In this document: in pieces, positions 55,364-63,550 of the stretch
How the letters are laid out: every line of letters begins with the position of its first letter
How positions within the stretch are numbered: position 1 is the stretch's first letter
NCBI GenBank assembly: GCA_036563505.1
Contig: DATCMH010000009.1
Location: forward strand, 135,657 to 199,656
DNA from: DATCMH01 sp036563505
GTDB taxonomy: Bacteria; Pseudomonadota; Alphaproteobacteria; Rhizobiales; Beijerinckiaceae
DNA length: 64,000 nt
Direction: 5' to 3'
Position numbers and translations under genes: made by a program
Notes under the pieces: model-generated
The model's input: only the letters and a program-made list of their open reading frames with translations
Database searches by the model: none
What the model was told of the DNA's origin: nothing

Positions 55364-56404
55364 CTACTCCGCAGGTTCGGGGTGAGGCGAACGGCGCGGC
55401 CCTCCACGAAGCGTCTCTTGACCGCTGAGAACCCGCTCGACCCAGAGCGGGTGGTGGGTGCGCGCCCATTCGAGGTCCACGTCGCCCTTCGACATGGCGT
55501 CGAACGAGCCCTGGACGCCAACCGAGCCGAGATAGGCGTGGCCGATGACCACGGCGATGAGGCCGGCCGCGATGAGCGTATGCGCGCCTTGGGCGATCTG
55601 CATGCCCGTCACCCCGAGCCAGGAGATCGCCGTCATCATCAGGATGCCGGTGACCGCGATGCCGAAACCGCCGAACACGGAAATCCAGTAGATGAGCTTC
55701 TGGCCGGCGTTGAACTTCTCGGCCGGCGGCTCCTCGCCGCCGAAATAGCCGCCCGCACGCTTCATCCACTCGACGTCGACGCGTCCGAACCAGTTGTCCT
55801 GCATCCAGGCGACCGTCATGTAGAGGATGCCGAGGATGAAGGCGAAGCCGATGAAGTTGTGGGACACGAGCCCCCAATAGCTCATCGTAGAGAAGGCCGC
55901 GTCGCCGACGAGCGGCTGCACGAGGACGCGTCCGAACACGAAGTTCAGGCCGGTCAGCGCGAGCAGGACGAAGCTCACGGCCGTCAGCCAATGGGCGAAG
56001 CGGTCGACCGCGCGGAAGCGCTTGATCCGGCGACCCTGCGGGTCGCGTTCGTAGGTCTGGCCGCCTCGGAAGAAGAACAGCGCCGCGACCGCGGCGACCG
56101 CGAGCAGGAACAGGATCGCGTGGACCCAGCGCGAGCCGGTCACCTTGAAATCGCGCCAGAAGCGTCCCTCGGGCTGGATCAGAACCGCGGCTTTCGCGTC
56201 CGGGATGTAGACGTTCCCCGTCACCTTGCCGTCCGGCAGGCGGCCATCGCGCAGGATGGTGAGGAGCTGCTGTTCGTCGGCAACCGGCTCGCGTTGCGGG
56301 TTGAGGTGCACGCCGCGATCCTGCGCCGCGTTGCTCGATTGGGCGAAGGACGGCGCGGCGAAGGCGAGCAGGACGATCGTGAGCAGAAGGCGAAGGATGC
56401 TCAT
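55364..56404 (-). CDS. fdh3C: Formate dehydrogenase gamma subunit (cytochrome b556)
   Basis: The 346-aa protein has a cleavable or N-terminal signal segment (residues 1-21), a periplasmic stretch of about 110 residues, then four membrane helices with the heme-b histidines expected of FdnI/FdoI (RFAHWLTAVSFVLL, NFIGFAFILGILYMTVAW, QGAHTLIAAGLIAVVIGHAYLG pattern). It transfers electrons from the beta subunit to quinone. It overlaps the beta gene by four bases. The fdh3 name follows the Methylorubrum three-subunit enzyme and is tentative. Confidence 0.9.
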   Translation of the reverse strand: MSILRLLLTIVLLAFAAPSFAQSSNAAQDRGVHLNPQREPVADEQQLLTILRDGRLPDGKVTGNVYIPDAKAAVLIQPEGRFWRDFKVTGSRWVHAILFLLAVAAVAALFFFRGGQTYERDPQGRRIKRFRAVDRFAHWLTAVSFVLLALTGLNFVFGRVLVQPLVGDAAFSTMSYWGLVSHNFIGFAFILGILYMTVAWMQDNWFGRVDVEWMKRAGGYFGGEEPPAEKFNAGQKLIYWISVFGGFGIAVTGILMMTAISWLGVTGMQIAQGAHTLIAAGLIAVVIGHAYLGSVGVQGSFDAMSKGDVDLEWARTHHPLWVERVLSGQETLRGGPRRSPHPEPAE

Positions 56405-57057
56405 GCCCCTCTCCGGCTCTCGGCGGCGTATTCAGGCTTCCACTCGGAATTGCCGGGGCTCATCGGCGACGGGCTGTCCCGGTAGGCCGTCGACCATCCC
56501 CAGGCGTTCGAGCCGTAGCCGCGGCGCAGCACCCGCTCGCGGTAGATCGTGGCGATCATCTCACCGTCGCCAGCGAGCAGGGCCTTGGTCGAACACATCT
56601 CCGAGCACAGCGGCAGCTTGCCCTCGGCCAGGCGGTTGCGACCGTACTTCTCGAAAGAGGCCGGCGAGTTGTCGATCTCAGGCCCGCCCGCGCAGTAGGT
56701 GCATTTGTCCATCTTGCCCTTGGAGGCAAAATTCGACGCCTTGGGGTATTGCGGGGCGCCGAACGGACAGGCGTAGAAACAATAGCCACAGCCGATACAG
56801 ACGTCTTTCGAGTGAAGGACGATGCCGTCGGCGGTTTGGAGAAAGCAGTCGACCGGGCAGACGGACGCGCAAGGGGCGTCCGTGCAGTGCATGCAAGCCA
56901 TGGAGACGGACCGCTCGCCCGGCTTGCCGTCGTTCAGCGTGACCACCCGCCGCCGGTTGATGCCCCAGGGCACCTCGTGCTCGTTCTTGCACGCGGTGAC
57001 GCAGGCATTGCACTCGATGCAGCGTTCCGAATCGCAGAGGAATTTCATGCGGGCCAT
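56401..57057 (-). CDS. fdh3B: Formate dehydrogenase beta subunit (iron-sulfur)
   Basis: The 218-aa ferredoxin-like protein has four cysteine groups: CERCIECNACVTAC, CMHCTDAPCASVCPVDC, CIGCGYCFYACPFGAP and CTYCAGG, sufficient for four [4Fe-4S] clusters. It passes electrons from the alpha-subunit to cytochrome b. I chose ATG at 57057 because GAGGA lies about seven bases upstream; a longer frame would add an Arg/Glu-rich tail. It lacks the C-terminal membrane helix of FdnH, as in FDH3-type enzymes. Confidence 0.93.
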   Translation of the reverse strand: MARMKFLCDSERCIECNACVTACKNEHEVPWGINRRRVVTLNDGKPGERSVSMACMHCTDAPCASVCPVDCFLQTADGIVLHSKDVCIGCGYCFYACPFGAPQYPKASNFASKGKMDKCTYCAGGPEIDNSPASFEKYGRNRLAEGKLPLCSEMCSTKALLAGDGEMIATIYRERVLRRGYGSNAWGWSTAYRDSPSPMSPGNSEWKPEYAAESRRGA

Positions 57058-57076
57058 GCGCTCTTCCTCTCGTGAT

Positions 57077-59980
57077 CTAAGCCGGTTCAACGCGGCAGAG
57101 CGTGACCTTGGTCTCCTGCATGGCGGTGACCGGGTCGTAGCCGTAGGTCGTGACGGTGTTGACGCTCTCGCCGACGACGATCGGGTCGGCGCCTTGCGGG
57201 TATTTCGCCCGCAGATTCTCGCCCTGGAACATACCGCCGAAATGGAAGGGCATGAACACGACGCCCTGCCCCACCCGCTCGGTGACGAGAGCCTTCACCA
57301 GGGCCCGGGACTCGTTCTCCGGCCCGCGCAGCCAGACCATCTGGCCGTCCTTCACGCCGAGCTGCGCCGCGTCCTTCGGGTTGATCTCGGCGTAGGCCTC
57401 CTGGACGAGTTCGGCGAGCCAGCGGTTCGAGCGCGTCTCCTCGCCGCCGCCTTCGTATTCCACGAGGCGGCCCGATGTCAGGACCATGGGAAACGCCTTG
57501 GCGATGCCGCGCTTGGCCGCTTCCTGCTGCACCGAGAAGCCGACATTCGGCAGGCGGAAGTCCCGGTTGTCCGGCCGCGTCGGATACTGCGCGAGGAGGT
57601 CGGTCCGCGGCGTGTAGATCGGCTCGCGGTGGGTCGGGACCGGATCGGGCAGGTTCCAGGCGTTGGCCCGGGCTTTCGAGTTGCCGCAGGGACTACAGCC
57701 ATGGGCGATGGCGACGCGCTGGATGCCGCCCGACAGGTCCGTCTGCCAGCTCACCCGGTCGATGTCGTTGCCGCCGATCATCTCGATGACGGCGCGCTCG
57801 TCGGGGGTGAGATCGGCATCCCAACCGAGCTTGCGCAGCACGGCCATGGTGAATTCAGGGTACCCGTCCGGGATCTCGGAGCCGGGCGGCGCCGTGCCGT
57901 CGGCGAGCATGGAGACGCCGTTGCGCTCGACGCCGAAGCGCGCCCGGAAGCCGCCGCCGCCGTCCTTCACCGGGATGTTCGAATTGTACAGCACCGGGCT
58001 GCCCGGATGCTTCTGATCGGGCGAGCCCCAGCACGGCCAGGGCAGCCCGTAGTACTCGCCCTGGCACGGGCCTTGGGTGGCCCGCAGGGTTTCCGGGTCG
58101 AAGTCGGCCTGATGCTTGATGTGGAGCTTGAGCCGCTCAGGGGACTGCCCGGTATAGCCGATAGACCAGGTGCCGCGATTGATCTCCCGCAGGATGTCCT
58201 CGATGTTCGGCTCCGTGCCGTCGACCCCGATGTGCTTGAACATCTGGTCCGCGAAGCCGAGGCGCCGGGCCAGGAGATACATCGTCTCGTGGTCGCCCTT
58301 GGATTCGAAGATCGGGTTGACCACCTCGTCGGCCCACTGGATCGAGCGGTTGGAGTTGGTCCGGGTGCCGCGGATCTCGAATTGGGTCGCGGCCGGCAGG
58401 AGATAGGTGTTGTCGCGCCGGTTGCCGCCGATGGCGAACGTGGTGGGGTGCGGGTCGCAGACGACGACGAGATCGAGCTTGTCGATCGCCTTCATCATGT
58501 CGGGCTGGCGCACGACCGTGTTGCCGCCGTGCCCGAAGACCATGACGGCCCGGAGCCGATCCGGCTGCTGGACCTGGTCCTTGGGTAGGTTGACGGCATC
58601 GAACCAGCGCGTCGTCGGAATACCCTTCGTCCGCATCAGCTCCGGCGTAGCGAAGCGCGAGGCGAGGTAGTCGAAGTCCACGTCCCAGACCCGGGCCCAA
58701 TGGCGCCAGGCGGCTTCGTCGAGGCCGTAATAGGCCGGGAGCGTCGTCACATCGAGGCCGAGATCCGTCGCGCCCTGCACGTTGGAGTGGCCGCGGAAGA
58801 TGTTGGCGCCGCCTCCCGGCACGCCGATGTTGCCGAGCGCGAGCTGCAGGATGGTGTAGGCCCGCACGTTCGCCGTGCCGACGGTCTTCTGGGTCGAGCC
58901 CATGCACCAGATCAGGGTCGACGGCTTGTTCTGGGACATGATCTCGGCGACGCGCTTCAACTGCTCGCCGGGGACGCCCGAGACGCGCTCCACCTCCTCG
59001 GGCGGCCACTTCTCGACCTCCTTGCGCACGTCGTCCATGCCGTAGACGCGCCGGGCGATGTAGTCCTTGTCTTCCCAGCCGTTCTTGAAGATGTGCCACA
59101 GCACGCCGTAGACGACGGGAATGTCGGTGCCCGGGCGCAGCCGCACGTATTCGGTGGCGTGGGCCGCGGTGCGGGTGAAGCGCGGGTCGACCACGATCAT
59201 GTGGGCGCGGTTGATCTCCTTGCCGCGCAGGATGTGCTGCATCGAGATCGGATGGGCTTCGGCCGGATTGCCGCCCATGATCATGATGGCCCTGGAATTG
59301 CGCAGGTCGTTGAAGGAGTTCGTCATCGCGCCGTAGCCGAGCGTGTTGGCGACGCCGGCGACGGTGGTGGAGTGGCAGATGCGGGCCTGGTGGTCGACGG
59401 AGTTCGTGCCCCAGAACGCGGCCATCTTGCGGAAGAGGTAGGCGTTCTCGTTGGAGAACTTGGCAGAACCCAGCCAGAACACCGCTTCCGGGGTCGACTC
59501 CTCCCGGATCTTGAGGAGCTTCGCCCCGATCTCGTCGATGGCCTGTTCCCAGCTCAAACGCTGCCACTGGCCGCCCACGAGCTTCATCGGGTACTTCACC
59601 CGACGGTCGCCGTGGGTGATCTCGCGCACGGCCGCGCCCTTGGCGCAGTGGGTGCCGAGATTGATCGGGCTGTCGAGGGCCGGCTCCTGGCCGACCCACA
59701 CGCCGTTCTGAACTTCGGCGATGACGGAGCAGCCCACCGAGCAGTGCGTGCAGATGCTGTGACGCAGCTCGATCGCCGGTCCGCCGGGCACCTCGGAGGC
59801 AGCCTGCGCCTTGCGGACCGCACCCGTGCCCAGGGCGCCGAGACCGGCGAGGCTCGCGCCCGTCAGGCCTGCGGCACGAAGGAAGCTGCGCCGGTCGTAG
59901 CCTTGCAAGCGTCCCTCGTCCGCGAAGCGGATGCTTGGACCGGAGCGAAGGGCCGTGCCCGCGCGACGTTTCGTCAGCAT
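57077..59980 (-). CDS. fdh3A: Formate dehydrogenase alpha subunit (molybdopterin, Tat-exported)
   Basis: The 967-aa catalytic subunit oxidises formate to CO2. A Tat signal with DRRSFLRAAG at residues 29-38 sends it to the periplasm. The N-terminal [4Fe-4S] ligands are Cys77, Cys80, Cys84 and Cys112. The metal-ligating residue is Cys202 in QARICHS, where selenocysteine-type enzymes have U, so no SECIS is needed. The molybdopterin dinucleotide-binding C-terminus is intact. ATG at 59980 has GGAGG about eight bases upstream. Twenty bases before the beta gene. Confidence 0.95.
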   Translation of the reverse strand: MLTKRRAGTALRSGPSIRFADEGRLQGYDRRSFLRAAGLTGASLAGLGALGTGAVRKAQAASEVPGGPAIELRHSICTHCSVGCSVIAEVQNGVWVGQEPALDSPINLGTHCAKGAAVREITHGDRRVKYPMKLVGGQWQRLSWEQAIDEIGAKLLKIREESTPEAVFWLGSAKFSNENAYLFRKMAAFWGTNSVDHQARICHSTTVAGVANTLGYGAMTNSFNDLRNSRAIMIMGGNPAEAHPISMQHILRGKEINRAHMIVVDPRFTRTAAHATEYVRLRPGTDIPVVYGVLWHIFKNGWEDKDYIARRVYGMDDVRKEVEKWPPEEVERVSGVPGEQLKRVAEIMSQNKPSTLIWCMGSTQKTVGTANVRAYTILQLALGNIGVPGGGANIFRGHSNVQGATDLGLDVTTLPAYYGLDEAAWRHWARVWDVDFDYLASRFATPELMRTKGIPTTRWFDAVNLPKDQVQQPDRLRAVMVFGHGGNTVVRQPDMMKAIDKLDLVVVCDPHPTTFAIGGNRRDNTYLLPAATQFEIRGTRTNSNRSIQWADEVVNPIFESKGDHETMYLLARRLGFADQMFKHIGVDGTEPNIEDILREINRGTWSIGYTGQSPERLKLHIKHQADFDPETLRATQGPCQGEYYGLPWPCWGSPDQKHPGSPVLYNSNIPVKDGGGGFRARFGVERNGVSMLADGTAPPGSEIPDGYPEFTMAVLRKLGWDADLTPDERAVIEMIGGNDIDRVSWQTDLSGGIQRVAIAHGCSPCGNSKARANAWNLPDPVPTHREPIYTPRTDLLAQYPTRPDNRDFRLPNVGFSVQQEAAKRGIAKAFPMVLTSGRLVEYEGGGEETRSNRWLAELVQEAYAEINPKDAAQLGVKDGQMVWLRGPENESRALVKALVTERVGQGVVFMPFHFGGMFQGENLRAKYPQGADPIVVGESVNTVTTYGYDPVTAMQETKVTLCRVEPA

Positions 59981-59999
59981 GCCGGTCGCCTCCTCGCCG

Positions 60000-60200
60000 T
60001 CAGCGGCGGTTGGTCCAGTAGTATTTCCGGATGTGGTCGCTCTCCTGGTAGCGCTGCGCCCGTTGATCCGGACGCGCGGCGAGAGCCTGCGCTTCGGTGG
60101 GAAGAGCGGCGGCACCTGCCGCGACGGCCCCGGCCGTACCGGCCAGCGTGAGGATGGATCGGCGGCTCGGCCCGGTTCTGGGCGGATCGTCCTGACGCAT
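60000..60200 (-). CDS. Formate dehydrogenase region Tat-target micro-protein
   Basis: The 66-aa protein has a twin-arginine motif SRRSILTLAG at residues 12-21, a short hydrophobic stretch and a C-terminus ending RYQESDHIRKYYWTNRR. This pattern matches the small 'formate dehydrogenase region TAT target' family found directly upstream of periplasmic FDH genes. It is 19 bases before fdh3A. The role is thought to be accessory to assembly or export but is not established. Confidence 0.82.
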   Translation of the reverse strand: MRQDDPPRTGPSRRSILTLAGTAGAVAAGAAALPTEAQALAARPDQRAQRYQESDHIRKYYWTNRR

Positions 60201-60337
60201 GGAAGGGCCCGCTGGCATCGTTCTTCAGGAAGGGAACGAAGCGCCGCGGCGAAGGTTCCTGCGCCGACGGGACCGATCGGCCCCGCTCGGCGTTGATGCT
60301 GAGCCGTCGTCGGAGATCCTTCTCAGGAGCCGTCCCC

Positions 60338-60670
60338 ATGCGTCACGCCTCGCCGCGGCTCGCCGCAGCTCTTTTCGCCGCCGCGTGCCTCCTGGCCCGG
60401 CCGGCCGCAGCCGGCGACCCGAAGAAGGACATGCTGGTCGCTGATCCGGACGTGCGGCGCAGCCTCGAGCCGGGCAACAACCAGCTCGGCCGCAACGTGC
60501 CGAACCAGTTGCCCGCCGAGACCCAAGTCGCCCTGCAGCAGGCCATCGACCGCTCCCATCACGGGTCGACCGGCCTGACGAAGCCGAACGGCGGGACGCG
60601 CCAGCCGCCGGACCAAGCGCCCGAACTGCGCGACGGCGAGGCGCCGCGGAAGACCGAGCAGCCGCGCTGA
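60338..60670 (+). CDS. Exported protein of unknown function beside the FDH locus
   Basis: The 110-aa protein has a signal peptide (residues 1-24, ending PAAAGD) and a polar, proline-rich mature part with the pattern VRRSLEPGNNQLGRNVPNQLPAETQ. I chose ATG at 60338 because AGGAG lies eight bases upstream. It is divergent from the FDH operon and convergent with the DUF3306 gene by nine bases. No family is recognised. Confidence 0.6.
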   Translation: MRHASPRLAAALFAAACLLARPAAAGDPKKDMLVADPDVRRSLEPGNNQLGRNVPNQLPAETQVALQQAIDRSHHGSTGLTKPNGGTRQPPDQAPELRDGEAPRKTEQPR

Positions 60671-60679
60671 TCGATCGGA

Positions 60680-61144
60680 TCAGGCCTCGCTCGTCGGCGG
60701 AGGCTCTTCTGAAGGCTTTTCGGGGCTCTCGTCGTTTGGGGCTTCGGCCTCCGCGACGGTCGCATGATCGGCACAGGGCTCGGGCTCAGTGCCAAAGACC
60801 GAACGGACCATCTCACGGATGTCCTCGGCCGCCTCCGCGAGCTGCCCGTAGTTCGGCTGGTTGAAGTCCCAGTCGTAATCGGCGAGCGAGCGGTATTCGG
60901 CGATGGCCGGATCGGTGACCCACGCGCGGCGCAGGCCGAGGCGTTTCACCTCCTCCGGAACGCCGGCCTGGAAGAAGGCCGCATAGTCGCTTCCCGCGTC
61001 GAGGCTGTCGATGGGCGGCAGATCGGGGGCTTGAGGCTCCGGGCCAGGCTCGACCGGGGTCGGCTCGCTCGGTGCGAGCGCGGCGTCGCGCTTGCGCCGA
61101 GACCAGCGCGTCAGAAAGCCATCTTCGGCGCCCTCTTCGCTCAA
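60680..61144 (-). CDS. DUF3306 domain-containing protein (FDH-associated)
   Basis: The 154-aa acidic soluble protein starts with EDGFLTRWSRRK, the family's N-terminal motif. PPIDSLDAGSDYAAFFQAGVPEEVKRLGLRRAW and DYDWDFNQP are further DUF3306 hallmarks, shown here as separate blocks. Genes of this family lie next to periplasmic FDH genes in many proteobacteria, usually with a DUF3305 gene, which is not in the window. An assembly role is inferred from context. Confidence 0.88.
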   Translation of the reverse strand: MSEEGAEDGFLTRWSRRKRDAALAPSEPTPVEPGPEPQAPDLPPIDSLDAGSDYAAFFQAGVPEEVKRLGLRRAWVTDPAIAEYRSLADYDWDFNQPNYGQLAEAAEDIREMVRSVFGTEPEPCADHATVAEAEAPNDESPEKPSEEPPPTSEA

Positions 61145-61225
61145 GCCCGTTCACTCCTTGCGCCCCAACGCACAACGGTCTCGTAAACCCTTCGTTGCCG
61201 CCCGCCTAGTAGGGTCCGCGCATTC

Positions 61226-61909
61226 GTGCGTCGGAGATCGGGGACCTTGGGCATCACGTGGACCATCACGCGGTTCGGCGACGCCGTGATCCTGCTGCCT
61301 GCGTCGGCCGCGCTCGCGGGTTATTTGCTGCTACGCGGGGAGAGGCGCACGGCCTTGGCCTGGATCGTGGCGCTTGGGACCGGACTAGCCCTGCTCGTCG
61401 CGTCGAAACTCTTCCTGATGTCCTGCACGGGCGTCCCGTCGCGCTATGACAGTCCGAGCGGGCACACCGGCTTCGCTGCCATCTTCTACGGCGGGGCGGC
61501 CCTCATCGTGTCAGCCGGGCGTCCGCTCTGGCAGCAGCGCCTGGTGTTGGCGGGAAGCGCCCTGCTGGTGCTGGCGATCGGCGCGAGCCGCATCCGACTC
61601 GGTGCTCACACCTATCCGGAGGTCGCCATCGGCCTCGCCATCGGCGTCGCGGCCTTCGCGTTGTTCGCGTCTCTCAAGGGCCCCGACGTGGAACGGCCCC
61701 CACTCGCGTGGAGGCCGCTCGCTCTGGTTTTCCTGGCTGGACTCGTCCTGACCTGGGGACGTCACCTCGGCGCGGAGGAACGCATCCGCGCTGTGGCCGC
61801 GCGGCTCGAGCCGGCGCCGCTCCTGTGCGAGGCGGCGGCGCGCTCGACCACGGCCGTGTCAGCCTTGATTCAACAGCATGAGGAGGATCGTGCTCAGCGC
61901 AGTCGTTGA
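61226..61909 (+). CDS. PAP2-family phosphatase (membrane)
   Basis: The 227-aa polytopic membrane protein has about six hydrophobic segments. The phosphatase motifs are visible as SPSGHTG near residue 77 and SRIRLGAHTYPE near residue 115, matching PSGH and SRxxxxxHxxxD except that the last Asp is Glu. The first motif KxxxxxxRP is weak. The start is GTG at 61226; TTG at 61247 is possible. The likely substrate is a lipid or polyprenyl phosphate. The 3' end overlaps a small antisense frame. Confidence 0.82.
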   Translation: MRRRSGTLGITWTITRFGDAVILLPASAALAGYLLLRGERRTALAWIVALGTGLALLVASKLFLMSCTGVPSRYDSPSGHTGFAAIFYGGAALIVSAGRPLWQQRLVLAGSALLVLAIGASRIRLGAHTYPEVAIGLAIGVAAFALFASLKGPDVERPPLAWRPLALVFLAGLVLTWGRHLGAEERIRAVAARLEPAPLLCEAAARSTTAVSALIQQHEEDRAQRSR

Positions 61910-61999
61910 GACGAAGCCGCAGAAGGCGGCCGTGAAGGACAAGGGACGATCGGCTTCGGCCGGGACCGCGATGGCCCGGGAGAGGGTCGTGTCGTTCAT
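61859..61999 (-). CDS. 46-aa membrane micro-protein (tentative)
   Basis: The frame encodes MNDTTLSRAIAVPAEADRPL followed by a hydrophobic segment ending ILLMLLNQG. Codon third positions are overwhelmingly G or C, which favours real coding, but no purine-rich ribosome binding site precedes ATG at 61999. Its 3' end overlaps the PAP2 gene by 51 bases. No family is recognised. Confidence 0.45.
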   Translation of the reverse strand: MNDTTLSRAIAVPAEADRPLSFTAAFCGFVSTTALSTILLMLLNQG

Positions 62000-62649
62000 G
62001 GGAAGGAGCCCCGTGGCGTTGTGGTTCACTTGACGAGATAATTCGCGACGGCGCGAAGAGTTCTTCCGTCGTCGCGAATTGTTTTTCCGGGCAGCACAAG
62101 CAACGGTCGAGCTATGCTGTGTATAGCGGAGCGCGGCCCACAGCAGGCGACGGCCGGCGCGAGAGGCGGTTGATCCAAGCGCTGCGAGGCCGGTCAGGGC
62201 GGGACGCAGGCCCGTCAGGACCAACACCCGTGGCGGAGCGGATCGACCCGGCGCGGCCGCGGTTCGGGGACGGACTCAATCCGTTACGAGGCTGCGCCTC
62301 GAGGGCGTCGTTCTCGGTCGTGCGGTACAAAAGCAGCGGTATACACACTCGTCGCGTGTGCGGCCGCGAGCGAGGGCGCGCCTGCCGTCTGCGCTGAAAC
62401 GGGACAGGACCGAGCGTCGGGCCCGTGAATAACGGAAGTCCTTGCGAACCAAGCCATCGGCGATACGACCGTGATGACTGCATCGCCGTAGAGAGAACGG
62501 CACCAAACAGGGATGCTCCCTCGCTGCGCGTTCAGGATGGCCAGCACATTTCCCGATGCGTCATTCTGAAACGCTGCCCGCGGCACGCGTTTCGCTGCAC
62601 GCAGCCCGGTGTGCGGCCTCTGTCGTAGGCTGCCGCAGGGGAGAACGGG
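62000..62649. other. 650-base stretch with no recognisable gene
   Basis: The only clear structure is the hairpin terminator at 62040-62086. Frames on both strands have poor codon bias and no family resemblance; some resemble decayed coding sequence. Composition looks less GC-biased toward its right end and in the following GNAT gene. This could be a remnant of transferred DNA next to tRNA-Lys. Confidence 0.4.
62040..62086 (+). terminator. Long hairpin terminator downstream of PAP2
   Basis: AATTCGCGACG (62040-62050) pairs with CGTCGCGAATT (62070-62080), with a second inner stem GAAGA/TCTTC, and GTTTTTCC follows on the plus strand. It is 130 bases past the PAP2 stop. The T-tract makes plus-strand termination likely. 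Confidence 0.6.
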
Positions 62650-63339
62650 ATGACACTCATTCCTGGTGCGCAGAGGGCACTGCATCTGCTCTCGTCCGCG
62701 CGCTTGTCGGACTTCAGGCACAAGGTCGGAGAACGGGTGCGGAGCGGGCCCTACAAGCAGCTTCTCGGATACGGCTTGCGACGAGACCTCAGCGTTCCGT
62801 TCGACAACCCGAAGGCAAAGATCCCGATCGAGGTGCGCGAACTCGTTGCGAGCGACGTGCCTGCCCTTTTCGCGGACGCCCCTGACGGTCATCCCAACGA
62901 ACGATTGGAGTTAGCATGGCGGCGCGAGGTCGTGACGAAGGCGCTGCCGACCTGTTACGTCGCGGTTGACTCGCGCAATGGGACGCCATGCTACGTCCAG
63001 TGGCTCATCGGAGCAGCGCAGAACCCGCGTCTTCACGAGATCGGGCGTTTCCCGCAGCTGCGGAACGATGAGGCCCTGCTCGAGAACGCCTACACGCCGG
63101 CGGCCTATCGCGGGTTGGGGATCATGCCCGCAGCGATGGCCCTGATTGCCGAGCGAGCGGCCGATCTCGGGGCGCGCTATGTCATCACCTTCGTGGGCCA
63201 TGACAACGTGCCGTCGCTCAAAGGATGCGAGAGGGCGGGCTTCAAGCCGTACATAACCCGCCGCCAGACGGAATACGGGTTCGGCCTGATCTCGACACTG
63301 GTCTTCGAACCCCTCCCGGAGCGTTCGTACGCAGCCTGA
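62650..63339 (+). CDS. GNAT-like acetyltransferase family protein
   Basis: The 229-aa protein has a C-terminal GNAT-like core: ENAYTPAAYRGLGIMPAAMALI resembles the acetyl-CoA-binding loop (shown partly), followed by ARYVITFVGHDNVPSLKGCERAGF, the usual NxxSxxxxxKxGF-type motif, split here for brevity. GGGGAG lies about eight bases before ATG. Third-codon GC is lower than in neighbouring genes, and its stop is nine bases from the 3' end of tRNA-Lys, both consistent with transfer. The substrate is unknown; polysaccharide or metabolite N-acylation is possible. Confidence 0.72.
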   Translation: MTLIPGAQRALHLLSSARLSDFRHKVGERVRSGPYKQLLGYGLRRDLSVPFDNPKAKIPIEVRELVASDVPALFADAPDGHPNERLELAWRREVVTKALPTCYVAVDSRNGTPCYVQWLIGAAQNPRLHEIGRFPQLRNDEALLENAYTPAAYRGLGIMPAAMALIAERAADLGARYVITFVGHDNVPSLKGCERAGFKPYITRRQTEYGFGLISTLVFEPLPERSYAA

Positions 63340-63348
63340 ATGATCGAT

Positions 63349-63424
63349 TGGTGAGCGCGCTGGGGCTCGAACCCAGGACCTACAGATTAAAAGTCCGTTG
63401 CTCTACCAGCTGAGCTACGCGCTC
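63349..63424 (-). tRNA. tRNA-Lys (anticodon TTT)
   Basis: The 76-base tRNA has acceptor arms GAGCGCG/CGCGCTC, discriminator A and an encoded CCA (complement at 63349-63351). The anticodon loop is CTTTTAA with TTT at 63391-63389. D-arm AGCTCAGCTGGTAGAGC and T-loop GGTTCGAGCCCC are canonical. It reads AAA and AAG codons. Confidence 0.97.
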
Positions 63425-63550
63425 CCCGTCGGGGTGGGCAGGAGATAGGCGGATCGCCGGGGAGGGTCAACCGGGATCGCGGTCGCGCTAGGAGCGCACC
63501 GCGAACTGCCCTAACGTTCGGGCTTCTCTCGACCGCGTGCCCCCTTGCCC

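Noticed and set aside
62125..62140. Possible attachment-site repeat of the tRNA-Lys 3' end
   Set aside because: Only seven bases (GAGCGCG) match, which is expected by chance at this GC content.
62284..62892. A 202-codon minus-strand frame over the gene-poor stretch
   Set aside because: Half of it is antisense to the GNAT-like gene and the rest has low-bias, Arg/Ser-rich sequence without motifs.
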